The notes below the pieces were generated by a model that was not told the origin of the DNA, made no database searches, and was given only the letters and a program-made list of their open reading frames with translations. From an uncultured Oscillibacter sp. (GTDB lineage Bacteria; Bacillota; Clostridia; Oscillospirales; Oscillospiraceae), in NCBI GenBank assembly GCA_946494635.1, contig CAMMCS010000048.1, positions 1 to 11,293 of the forward strand: a stretch of DNA of 11,293 nucleotides, given 5' to 3'. The translations under genes and the position numbers were made by a program. Positions 1 to 6,423 of this stretch are shown one piece after another; the stretch's first letter is position 1, and every line of letters starts with the position of its first letter.

Positions 1-39
1 CTTATCCTTCATCCTTTTTTATTCTTCTGTCCAATATCT

Positions 40-55
40 ATTGTAGTCCTACAAT
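40..55. promoter_or_regulatory. Palindrome, possible operator
   Basis: A perfect inverted repeat, ATTGTAG then TC then CTACAAT, lies about 30 bp upstream of the likely -35 box of the first gene. To its left (1-39) no gene is seen; the minus strand there is purine-rich and could be the leader of a divergent gene outside the window. That the palindrome binds a regulator is inference only. Confidence 0.35.
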
Positions 56-84
56 CCTGAAAAGGGGCTTGGAGAGCGTGGCCT

Positions 85-114
85 TTACAAAAAAGCATGT
101 TTTGTGGTAAAATA
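85..114 (+). promoter_or_regulatory. Promoter of the secreted deacetylase-like gene
   Basis: TTTACA (85-90), an 18-bp spacer and TAAAAT (109-114) give a good sigma-A-type promoter. Transcription would begin near 121, about 50 nt before the start codon at 171, which has the strong ribosome site AAGGAGGG at 157-164. Confidence 0.6.
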
Positions 115-170
115 CAATATTCCAAAAGAAACCCCAAAAGAGCCGGCCGGCAGCGGAAGGAGGGAATGCC

Positions 171-1304
171 ATGAAGAAAAAGCTCGCGGCCCTGGCCCTG
201 TGCCTTTTGATGGTGTTCCAGCTGTCGGCGGCGCCGGCGCGTGCGGCAGAAGATGTGTACTTCACGGCAGTCAACAAGAACGTGCTGCCCCTTTCCGACG
301 CCACCATGCCCTTCTGGAACGGGGGCTACCTGTATGTGCCCAGCACCATCTTCACCGGCGTGGGCCGGGACCTGGGGGTGTCCTATTATCCCAACATTGC
401 CAAGCAGACGATCCTGCTGTATGTGGACGACACCATCTACAGCTCCCTGGTTTTTGACGTCAACAAGGACTATGCCATTGACAACGAAGGCAATATGTAT
501 TTTCAGAAGGCGATTCAGCGGGGGAATGTGATCTTCCTGCCGATCTCCCTGATCGCCCGCTGCTTTGGCCTGATCTACTCCATCATTGAGGTGGACCGGG
601 GATACCTGGTGTGGGTCCGGAATCCGGATATGGATATGGAGGAGCGGTATTTTGCCGATGCCGCCAAGTCCCGGATGAACTACGAATACGACCAGTATCT
701 GCGCGGGCAGGGCCCGTCAGAGGACTCGGCGGGCGCGTCCGGAGAGACCCAGGACACGCCGGCGGTGACCGGCAAACAGGTGTATCTCTGCGCGGAGGCG
801 TCAGACCGGGTTTCCGTCTCCGCCCTGCTGGATGCGCTGGACCGGTATGACGCCCAGGCGGCCTTCTACTGCACCCTGGAATTTGCGGAGGAAAACGGCG
901 ATCTGCTGCGGAGGATGTCCGCCACCGGGCAGGCCATCGGCCTGGTGGCAGAGGGAGCGGAGAGCCGGCCCGTCACGGAGCAGCTGGAGGAGTCCAACCG
1001 CCTGCTGCACCGCGCTGCCAGCGTGAAGACCCGCCTGGCGTGGATCGAAAACGCCTCGGCCTCAGATCTCGCGGAGGCGGAAGCCGCCGGGTTCTGCCCG
1101 CTTTCTCCGGATCTGGACCGGGCGGAATACCCCCTCAACGGGACGGGCGCCGCCGACACCCTGCTGCAGCGGGTAAACAGCCGGTCCGGAGCGGTATCGG
1201 TCTGGCTGGGGGACGGGACCAGCCCCGCGGGGCTGGAAGCCTTTCTGGCGGCTATGGAAGAGGCGGACGGGCGGTGCCTCGCTATGACGGAGACGGCGTC
1301 CTGA
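171..1304 (+). CDS. Secreted protein with copper-amine-oxidase-N-like domain and degenerate NodB-like domain
   Basis: The 377-residue product starts with a clear signal peptide (MKKK, a hydrophobic core, then APARA-A, cleavage near residue 25-26). Residues about 30-150 resemble the copper amine oxidase N-terminal / stalk-type domain found on many exported Firmicute proteins (PF07833-like: short strands, VPSTIF, FLPISLIARCFG). Residues 153-200 are a low-complexity linker. Residues about 202-375 follow the layout of polysaccharide deacetylases of the NodB family: VYL, then SVSALLDALDRYDAQAAFY, then EFAEENGDLLRRM, then GQAIG. However, the catalytic motifs are gone: TFDDGP is replaced by CAEASD (207-212), and the usual HxxxH metal site by VAEGAE (259-264). 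It is therefore probably a non-catalytic binding or scaffold protein of the cell envelope. It has its own promoter and lies 112 bp before the regulator gene, so a functional link to the two-component system is possible but unproven. The domain calls are from pattern recognition. Confidence 0.75.
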   Translation: MKKKLAALALCLLMVFQLSAAPARAAEDVYFTAVNKNVLPLSDATMPFWNGGYLYVPSTIFTGVGRDLGVSYYPNIAKQTILLYVDDTIYSSLVFDVNKDYAIDNEGNMYFQKAIQRGNVIFLPISLIARCFGLIYSIIEVDRGYLVWVRNPDMDMEERYFADAAKSRMNYEYDQYLRGQGPSEDSAGASGETQDTPAVTGKQVYLCAEASDRVSVSALLDALDRYDAQAAFYCTLEFAEENGDLLRRMSATGQAIGLVAEGAESRPVTEQLEESNRLLHRAASVKTRLAWIENASASDLAEAEAAGFCPLSPDLDRAEYPLNGTGAADTLLQRVNSRSGAVSVWLGDGTSPAGLEAFLAAMEEADGRCLAMTETAS

Positions 1305-1332
1305 GTCGGAAACGGAAAGATTTTACAGAAAA

Positions 1333-1363
1333 TTCAACATACGCCGTCTCAGGCGGATATAAT
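1333..1363 (+). promoter_or_regulatory. Candidate promoter of the regulator-kinase-protease operon
   Basis: A consensus TATAAT (1358-1363) sits 54 bp before the regulator start. The -35 is poor: TTCAAC (1333-1338, spacer 19). A TTTACA at 1322-1327 is too far away (30 bp). A 10-bp inverted repeat, GAGACGGCGT at 1290-1299 with ACGCCGTCTC at 1341-1350, has its right arm between the two boxes and could be an operator or a weak hairpin. Confidence 0.45.
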
Positions 1364-1416
1364 AAAAAGGGGCGCGCCGCGCGGGCGCAGAGACATATGA
1401 AACGGGAGGGACCGCT

Positions 1417-2121
1417 ATGGGCCGCAACATCCTGGTTGTAGAAGATGACCGCAATATTTGTGACCTGATCCAGATGTACCTGGTGAAGGAGGGCTTTGAC
1501 GTCCGCATCGCCGGAGACGGCGGAAAGGCCATTGAGGAATTTCAGAAGCAGGTGCCGGACCTGATCCTGCTGGATATCATGCTGCCGGTGATGGACGGCT
1601 GGGCCGTCTGCGCCAAAATCCGGGAGACCAGCAAGGTGCCCATCATCATGCTGACCGCCAAGGGCGAGGTGTTCGACCGGATCCAGGGCCTGGAGATGGG
1701 GGCGGACGACTATGTGGTGAAGCCCTTTGAGATGAAGGAGCTGATCGCCCGCATCAACGCGGTCCTGCGGCGGACGGAGATCCCCAACGACACCAGCAAG
1801 CGGCTGACCTTTGACAAGCTGGTGATCGACCTGGACTCCTATGAGCTGATTGTGGACGGGAAGAAGATCGACACGCCGCCCAAGGAGCTGGAGCTGCTCT
1901 ACCATCTGGCCTCGACACCGAACCGGGTTTACACCCGGAATCAGCTGCTGGATGAGGTGTGGGGCTTTGACTATTTCGGTGACAGCCGGACGGTGGACGT
2001 CCACATCAAGCGGCTGCGGGAAAAGATCGAAAACGTCAGCGACCAGTGGGCGCTGAAAACCGTGTGGGGCGTAGGCTACAAGTTCGAACTGAAGGGCACC
2101 CCGGGGAACAAGGAGAGCTGA
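1417..2121 (+). CDS. OmpR/PhoB-family response regulator
   Basis: The 234-residue protein is full length for the family. The receiver domain (about 3-115) has the acidic pair D10-D11, the phospho-acceptor D53 in LLLDIMLP, T80 in MLTAKGE and K102 in VVKPFE. The winged-helix DNA-binding domain (about 130-228) shows the typical PPKELELLYHLA, RNQLLDEVWG, RTVDVHIKRLREK and VWGVGYKF blocks. It should bind DNA when phosphorylated by the kinase encoded downstream at 2616. The ATG at 1417 has GGGAGGG six bases upstream (1404-1410). The last 83 bases of this gene are part of a 218-bp tandem repeat, so two more copies of the gene tail lie downstream. The reading frame itself ends normally at the first TGA. 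Target genes cannot be read from the sequence; HtrA and the upstream secreted protein are plausible. Confidence 0.95.
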   Translation: MGRNILVVEDDRNICDLIQMYLVKEGFDVRIAGDGGKAIEEFQKQVPDLILLDIMLPVMDGWAVCAKIRETSKVPIIMLTAKGEVFDRIQGLEMGADDYVVKPFEMKELIARINAVLRRTEIPNDTSKRLTFDKLVIDLDSYELIVDGKKIDTPPKELELLYHLASTPNRVYTRNQLLDEVWGFDYFGDSRTVDVHIKRLREKIENVSDQWALKTVWGVGYKFELKGTPGNKES

Positions 2122-2558
2122 CGTTTTCCGGGGCAGCGCCCCGGCGCCGCGGGAGCGGCGTCAAGCGGCCCGGAGGGCCCTTGGGACTGACGGAATTCAC
2201 TTCCGGCAGGCCTGTCTGAAAAGGGGCCCCCAGGGACCTGAGTCCCTGGGGAGACAGCGACCAGTGGGCGCTGAAAACCGTGTGGGGCGTAGGCTACAAG
2301 TTCGAACTGAAGGGCACCCCGGGGAACAAGGAGAGCTGACGTTTTCCGGGGCAGCGCCCCGGCGCCGCGGGAGCGGCGTCAAGCGGCCCGGAGGGCCCTT
2401 GGGACTGACGGAATTCACTTCCGGCAGGCCTGTCTGAAAAGGGGCCCCCAGGGACCTGAGTCCCTGGGGAGACAGCGACCAGTGGGCGCTGAAAACCGTG
2501 TGGGGCGTGGGCTATAAGTTCGAGCTGAAGGGCACCCCGGGGAACAAGGAGAGCTGAC
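2037..2558 (+). repeat. 218-bp tandem repeat duplicating the 3' end of the regulator gene
   Basis: Copy 1 is 2037-2254, copy 2 is 2255-2472 (identical to copy 1), and a partial copy 3 is 2473-2558. Each full unit has an 86-bp segment (the last 83 bases of the regulator plus one more base after the stop and short flank) and a 132-bp non-coding insert. The insert contains perfect hairpins: CCGGGGC/GCCCCGG (2128-2144), CGCCGC/GCGGCG (2145-2160), CGGAA/TTCCG (2191-2205) and a 10-bp stem, CCCCAGGGAC with GTCCCTGGGG (2228-2251). Copy 3 differs from copies 1 and 2 at only three bases (2509, 2515, 2524), all at third codon positions and all synonymous. The 218-bp period is not a multiple of three. 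No open reading frame of worth lies in the insert. The region separates regulator and kinase by 494 bp, while the kinase and protease genes are only 7 bp apart. Confidence 0.97.
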
Positions 2559-2562
2559 AAAA

Positions 2563-2594
2563 CCGCCTGGAAGGGCAGCCGCCCTTTCAGGCGG
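2563..2594 (+). other. Strong hairpin just before the kinase gene
   Basis: CCGCCTGGAAGGGC (2563-2576), loop AGCC, and GCCCTTTCAGGCGG (2581-2594) form a 14-bp stem with one G-U pair. AAAA lies on both sides, so there is no U-tract on the plus strand and it is not an ordinary terminator for the operon. It could stabilise or process the mRNA, or pause RNA polymerase, between regulator and kinase. Confidence 0.7.
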
Positions 2595-2615
2595 AAAACC
2601 GGGCAGGGAGGTCTC

Positions 2616-4094
2616 ATGAGGACAAAGCTTGCATATCTTGCAAAACGAATCCACAACAAGTTCAGGGGCCTGTACTGGCGGCAGATGTTTGTCACCGTCG
2701 GCATGGTGCTCCTGACGCTGTTTTTACTGGGGGCTGCCTTTTTCTCCCTCAGCTACAACTATGCCAGAGGGCAGCGGGATGAGGAGCTGGCCGGGCAGGC
2801 CCGGGTAGTGGGGCAGCTGTCCGTCAGCTACCTGGAGAGCGGCCGCTATCTGGATATTGAGGAGCTCCGAAATGAGGAGGACTTCCAGCACCTGGCCACC
2901 TTTGCGGCCACCGTGTCCGATGTGGACTTCCTGATCTGCGATGTGGAGGGGCATGTCCTGCTGTCCACGGATGAGACGCTCAGCGGCCGGGTGGTGACCA
3001 TGCCGGAGGATATGACGGCGGAAGTGCTGGAGGACGGCATTACCTCCAGCCGGACGGATGTGGACGGGCTGTATCCCAACAGGCGGTTTGTGGTTGGCGT
3101 CCCGGCGGTGAGCGAGGGGCGGCCGGAGCCGGTGGGCATGGTATATGCGGTCTCCGCGACGACGTCCCTGGACACGATGTGGTCCGGCTTTACGGGGCTG
3201 TTTTTTATGACGGCCTTTGTGGTGCTGATGATTTCCTTCATGGCCTCCTCCATTACCACGATGCGGCAGATCCAGCCCATCCGGGAGATGGCCCGGGCCA
3301 CCCGCCGCTATGCGGAGGGGGACTTCGACATCCGCATGAACGATTACGGCCGGGATGACGAGCTGGGAGAGCTGGCGGCCTCCTTCAACAACATGGCGGA
3401 AAGCCTTCAGCAGACGGAGCGCCAGCGGAGGGAGTTCATCGCCAACATCTCCCATGAGCTGAAGACCCCCATGACCACCATCGCCGGCTATACCGACGGC
3501 ATCCTGGACGGCACCATCCCGCCGGAGAACGAGCGGCAGTATTTGCAGATCATCTCCGACGAGAGCCGCCGCCTCAGCCGCCTGGTGCGGCGGATGCTGG
3601 ACGTGAGCCAGCTCCAGGCCATCGACCCCCTGCGGGAGGGCAAGCACTTCGACATCTGCGAGAGCATGCGCCGGGTGCTGATCTCCATGGAGAAGAAGAT
3701 CACGGACCGGAATCTGGACGTGGACGCGGACATCCCCGAGGAGCCCATTCTGGTGCTGGGGGACAAGGACATGATCACCCAGGTGATCTACAACCTGCTG
3801 GAAAACGCCACCAAGTTCGCCCGGGAGGGCTCCACCCTCTATCTGGGCGTCACCACCATCGACGGCAAGGCCCGGGTGACGGTGCGGAACGAGGGAGACA
3901 CCATCCCGGCCGAGGAGCTGCCGCTGCTGTTCGAGCGGTTCCACAAGAGCGACAAGTCCCGCAGCGAGGACAAGGACGGCTACGGCCTGGGGCTCTATAT
4001 CGTCAAGACCATTCTGGAGCAGCACAAGGAAAAAATCAATGTGACCAGCGAGGACGGCGTGACCACGTTCTCCTTCTCCCTGGCCACGGAATGA
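2616..4094 (+). CDS. Membrane sensor histidine kinase
   Basis: The 492-residue partner kinase of the regulator encoded at 1417. A first membrane helix lies at about 24-46, an extracytoplasmic sensor region of about 140 residues follows, and a second helix is at about 192-214. The HAMP linker (about 215-268) ends in a Q/E/R-rich helix. The dimerisation domain holds the H-box FIANISHELKTP with phosphorylated H280. The ATPase domain has the N-box NLLENA (N397), a G1-like VRNEGDTIP (423-431) instead of the classical DxGxG, the F-box LFERFHKSD and the G2 box GYGLGLYI (455-462). The changed G1 box is seen in other clostridial kinases, so I do not take it as inactivation. ATG 2616 has GGGAGG at 2606-2611. 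It reads into the protease gene with a 7-bp gap, so they are very probably co-transcribed. The sensed signal is unknown; with HtrA next to it, envelope protein stress is a reasonable guess. Confidence 0.94.
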   Translation: MRTKLAYLAKRIHNKFRGLYWRQMFVTVGMVLLTLFLLGAAFFSLSYNYARGQRDEELAGQARVVGQLSVSYLESGRYLDIEELRNEEDFQHLATFAATVSDVDFLICDVEGHVLLSTDETLSGRVVTMPEDMTAEVLEDGITSSRTDVDGLYPNRRFVVGVPAVSEGRPEPVGMVYAVSATTSLDTMWSGFTGLFFMTAFVVLMISFMASSITTMRQIQPIREMARATRRYAEGDFDIRMNDYGRDDELGELAASFNNMAESLQQTERQRREFIANISHELKTPMTTIAGYTDGILDGTIPPENERQYLQIISDESRRLSRLVRRMLDVSQLQAIDPLREGKHFDICESMRRVLISMEKKITDRNLDVDADIPEEPILVLGDKDMITQVIYNLLENATKFAREGSTLYLGVTTIDGKARVTVRNEGDTIPAEELPLLFERFHKSDKSRSEDKDGYGLGLYIVKTILEQHKEKINVTSEDGVTTFSFSLATE

Positions 4095-4101
4095 GGGACG
4101 C

Positions 4102-5358
4102 ATGGAGGAAGAGAGACGGCCGGCGGAAGGAGACCGCCTTCCCGGCGAAGTGATCGAACGATACAAGCAGCCGGAGCCCGGCGAGGTGGTGGAGCGATAT
4201 GTCCGCCCCCTGCCGGGCCGGGCGGCGCCTGCCCGGCGCAGAAAACGGCGGCGCAGGCACCGCCGGCGGGGGCTGTGGGCGGCCATTGTCTGCCTGACGG
4301 TGATTCTCGGCGTTACGGCGGGGACCTGGCTGTGGACGCTGCTGCGGCCGGAGCAGCCGGAATGGGACGGCGTCGAATCCCAGGGGGAGACACAGGAAAT
4401 CACCATCCCCACTTATCCCACAGGGGAGGGGGCCCGGCTGGAGATCGTGTCAGATCACGGGGAGACCCTGACAGTCCAGGAGATTTACCGGCGGGTGAAC
4501 CCCTCCGTGGTGACGGTGATGGCCCAGCTGGACGGGAAGATGTCCGTGGGAACCGGCGTGATTTTCCGCCCGGACGGTTACATCCTCACCAATCACCATG
4601 TGCTGGAGGGGGGCCGGGACTGCGCCATTGCGCTGGACAGCGGCCAGACCTATGAGGCGAAGTATGTGGCCGGCGACGCCTACAACGATCTTGCGATCCT
4701 GAAGGTGGATCTGACGGGCCTGTCCGCGGCGGTGTTCGGTGACTCCGACCGCCTGACGGTGGGAGACAGCGTCTACGCCATCGGCAACCCCCTGGGAGTG
4801 GAGCTGCGGGGCACGCTGACGGACGGCATCGTATCCGCCATCAACCGGGACGTGTGGGTGGACGGCCGGACCATGAATCTGATCCAGACCAACGCCGCGC
4901 TGAATTCCGGCAACTCCGGCGGCCCCCTCATCAACCAGTACGGCCAGGTGGTGGGCATCAACACCATCAAAATGAGCTCGGATTACTCCAATGTGGAGGG
5001 GCTGGGGTTCGCGATCCCCTCCGCCTCCATGCAGCGGCTGGTGAACGACCTGCTGACCTATGGCGAGGTACAGCCGGAGCCCTCCTTCGGCGTGATGGTG
5101 AACCAGCTGGGCACCCTGCTGGAGGAGGATCTGTGGGGCATCCAGGTGGTGGACGTGACCCCCGGCTCCGCCGCGGACCGAGCGGGGATCCAGGAGGGGG
5201 ATTTCGTCCTCTCCGCCGCCGGGACGCCGGTGGACAGCAGCCAGGCCCTGCTGCGGGTGCGGCGGGGGCTGTATGTGGGCGACCAGGTGACCATGGAGAT
5301 CTGGCGGGACGGCGAGCGGCTGGAAGTGACCCTGACCCTGACGGATGCCGTGGAATGA
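4102..5358 (+). CDS. htrA: Membrane-anchored HtrA/DegP-type serine protease with one PDZ domain
   Basis: A 418-residue quality-control protease expected to act on the outer face of the membrane. Order: an unusual cytoplasmic N-terminus (1-56), one membrane helix (about 57-80), an acidic/polar linker, a trypsin-like domain (about 122-310) and a PDZ domain (about 325-415). The catalytic triad is visible: H166 in ILTNHHV, D196 in YNDLAIL and S272 in NSGNSGGPL. The N-terminus holds two tandem 12-residue copies, PGEVIERYKQPE (14-25) and PGEVVERYVRPL (26-37), followed by an Arg/Lys-rich run (45-56) before the helix. Most HtrA homologues have only a short cytoplasmic tail. Start ATG 4102 lies 7 bp after the kinase stop, with GAGGG at 4093-4097 overlapping that stop. 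Pairing of HtrA with a two-component system recalls CssRS-HtrA of Bacillus, but orthology was not tested. Confidence 0.93.
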   Translation: MEEERRPAEGDRLPGEVIERYKQPEPGEVVERYVRPLPGRAAPARRRKRRRRHRRRGLWAAIVCLTVILGVTAGTWLWTLLRPEQPEWDGVESQGETQEITIPTYPTGEGARLEIVSDHGETLTVQEIYRRVNPSVVTVMAQLDGKMSVGTGVIFRPDGYILTNHHVLEGGRDCAIALDSGQTYEAKYVAGDAYNDLAILKVDLTGLSAAVFGDSDRLTVGDSVYAIGNPLGVELRGTLTDGIVSAINRDVWVDGRTMNLIQTNAALNSGNSGGPLINQYGQVVGINTIKMSSDYSNVEGLGFAIPSASMQRLVNDLLTYGEVQPEPSFGVMVNQLGTLLEEDLWGIQVVDVTPGSAADRAGIQEGDFVLSAAGTPVDSSQALLRVRRGLYVGDQVTMEIWRDGERLEVTLTLTDAVE

Positions 5359-5362
5359 CGTG

Positions 5363-5402
5363 AAAAGGCGTGACCTGAGCATCATCAGGTCACGCCTTTT
5401 TT
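5363..5402. terminator. Bidirectional terminator between convergent protease and TSUP genes
   Basis: A perfect 16-bp stem (5363-5378 with 5385-5400, loop GCATCA) is followed by TTTTTT on the plus strand, closing the regulator-kinase-protease operon. On the minus strand the hairpin is followed by a shorter T-run. The stop codon and the last codons of the minus-strand TSUP gene lie inside the right arm. Confidence 0.93.
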
Positions 5403-5756
5403 CTTGGGCCACAGCAGGCTGACGCCGGAGAGCAGCAGATACACGCCGAAGGGCCTGCGGAGCAGGGAGACGTCCAGGCTGGCGGCGATCCAGGCCCCGG
5501 CCAGGGCACAGGCTGCCGCAGGCGGGATGGCGCGCCTCAGGGTGGGGGCGTCCAGGCAGCCGCTTCTGGCGTGGCATACCAGGGCGGAGGCGGCCGCCGG
5601 CAGGAAGAACAGGAGGTTGATCCCCTGGGCGGCCCGCTGGTCCACATCCAGGAAGAGGGTCATCACCAGCAGCAGGAGCGTCCCGCCGCCCACGCCCCAG
5701 GCGGAGAGGATGCTGGCCCCCAGGCCGCAGAGAAAGGGCACGATCCATGCAGTCAC
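5385..5756 (-). CDS. Half-size TauE/SafE (TSUP) family membrane protein, second half
   Basis: A 123-residue, very hydrophobic protein that matches one half of a sulfite/organosulfonate exporter-type TSUP carrier. It has the glycine-rich repeat signature GLGASILSAWGVGGGT (11-26), helix AAQGINLLFFLPAAASALV and a last helix before the Lys-rich tail. I chose GTG 5756 as start because it overlaps the stop of the upstream half-gene by GTGA and has GAGGT at 5764-5768, seven bases away. A longer reading frame upstream runs through the other gene in the wrong frame and is not credible. Family proteins of about 250 residues contain two such halves; here they are two separate genes, which suggests a heterodimer made by translational coupling. 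The substrate is unknown. Confidence 0.85.
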   Translation of the reverse strand: MTAWIVPFLCGLGASILSAWGVGGGTLLLLVMTLFLDVDQRAAQGINLLFFLPAAASALVCHARSGCLDAPTLRRAIPPAAACALAGAWIAASLDVSLLRRPFGVYLLLSGVSLLWPKKKGVT

Positions 5757-6106
5757 AGCAGGTACCTCACTCCCCCGTAGAACAGGAAGGCGGCGAAGAG
5801 CCATTTCAGCCACTTGGCGGAGACCCGCCCGTACAGCTTCCCGCCGATCCAGCCGCCGATGAGCCCGCCGGCCAGGTAGGGCAGCGCCGCCAGCAGGGGC
5901 AGCTGCCCCCGCAGCAGGTATACGGCGGCGGACACCAGGCACACCGGGAAGATCACGCCCACGCAGGTGGCGTAGAGCGTTTTGGGCGCCAGCCCGCCCC
6001 ACCGGGCCAGGATGGGCACAAACACCATGCCTCCGCCGCCGCCGAACAGGCCGTTGGCGGCCCCTGCCGCGGCGCCGGCGATCCGCGCCGGCCAGCGTTT
6101 TTCCAT
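5753..6106 (-). CDS. Half-size TauE/SafE (TSUP) family membrane protein, first half
   Basis: A 117-residue membrane protein with the N-terminal repeat signature of TSUP carriers, GAANGLFGGGGGMVFVPIL (about 15-33), two more hydrophobic segments (about 43-80, with GGLIGGWIGGKL) and a final helix to the C-terminus. ATG 6106 is preceded by AGGGGGA (6114-6120) at seven bases. Its TGA overlaps the GTG start of the second half-gene, so both should be made together in equal amounts. Half-size TSUP pairs are known in Firmicutes, so this is more likely a genuine two-subunit carrier than a frameshifted single gene; both starts have their own ribosome sites. It lies downstream of the DUF1540 gene on the same strand, with a strong hairpin between. 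Confidence 0.87.
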   Translation of the reverse strand: MEKRWPARIAGAAAGAANGLFGGGGGMVFVPILARWGGLAPKTLYATCVGVIFPVCLVSAAVYLLRGQLPLLAALPYLAGGLIGGWIGGKLYGRVSAKWLKWLFAAFLFYGGVRYLL

Positions 6107-6134
6107 GGCCAGGTCCCCCTTTCCCGTATGTAGG

Positions 6135-6177
6135 CGCCGGGCTTCCGGGAACCAGGAGCGTTCCCGGAGGCCCGGCG
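6135..6177 (-). other. 18-bp-stem hairpin between DUF1540 and TSUP genes
   Basis: CGCCGGGC (6135-6142) pairs with GCCCGGCG (6170-6177), and CCGGGAAC (6145-6152) with GTTCCCGG (6160-6167); the two bases between pair as T-A and T-G, and the loop is CAGGAGC. There is no T-run on either side, so it is at best a weak terminator; it may instead protect the 3' end of the short DUF1540 mRNA. Confidence 0.65.
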
Positions 6178-6185
6178 AGGGGAGC

Positions 6186-6356
6186 TTACTTCATCTGGAA
6201 GCTCTGGCAGTCCGTGCACTCCACCTTGGTGGGATTGGCCTCGTGGGTGCCGACGGTGATGGTATTCAGGGCGCAGTAGTCCTGGCTCTGGCAGTGATGG
6301 GCGCAGTTGGTGACGGTACACTTGATGCTGGTGTTGGGGGTGCAGTCCTTGTTCAT
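6186..6356 (-). CDS. DUF1540-like small cysteine-rich protein
   Basis: A 56-residue protein with cysteines at 5, 13, 18, 22, 28, 47 and 50 and histidines at 20, 21 and 38. The pattern CTVTNCAHHCQSQDYCALNT, then ITVGTHE, then VECTDCQSF near the end matches the DUF1540 family (PF07561), small proteins of Clostridia and Bacilli that probably bind a metal; no biochemical role is established that I know of. The start at 6356 is chosen because AGGAGG lies at 6365-6370 and the family begins here; the open frame could be extended upstream but that part looks non-coding. It follows another cysteine-rich mini-gene on the same strand with a 67-bp gap, so the two may share a transcript. Confidence 0.85.
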   Translation of the reverse strand: MNKDCTPNTSIKCTVTNCAHHCQSQDYCALNTITVGTHEANPTKVECTDCQSFQMK

Positions 6357-6423
6357 AGCGATGATCCTCCTGATGAAGAGTGTTGGCTTTCGCCGCCCTC
6401 TAGTGTGCGCAGGAGCGGGCAGG

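Noticed and set aside
40..55. The palindrome as a BlaI/MecI or CopY operator.
   Set aside because: Those sites have TACA before TGTA; here the half-sites are in the reverse order, so the family cannot be assigned.
1290..1350. The 10-bp inverted repeat before the regulator as a terminator of the first gene.
   Set aside because: The loop is 41 bases and no T-run follows; kept only as a possible operator.
2037..2558. CRISPR array or insertion sequence as an explanation of the repeats.
   Set aside because: The units are 218 bp with identical inserts, no spacers, no terminal inverted repeats and no transposase or cas gene.
3882..3911. Kinase inactivated by a changed G1 box (NEGDTIP).
   Set aside because: The same kind of G1 box is common in clostridial kinases, and H280, the N-box and G2 box are intact.
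2724..4412. A 562-codon open frame on the minus strand opposite the kinase and protease genes.
   Set aside because: It is the mirror of GC-rich codons; its product is His/Gly/Arg-rich without domains, while the plus strand has a clear kinase and protease.
4450..5748. A 432-codon minus-strand open frame opposite the protease.
   Set aside because: It crosses the terminator and runs through real genes in wrong frames; its product is His/Arg/Pro-rich with no recognisable domain.
5385..6002. A longer version of the second TSUP half-gene starting upstream inside the first half-gene.
   Set aside because: The extra part is Arg/Ala-rich and lies in the wrong frame of the first TSUP gene; GTG 5756 has a ribosome site and couples to the stop.
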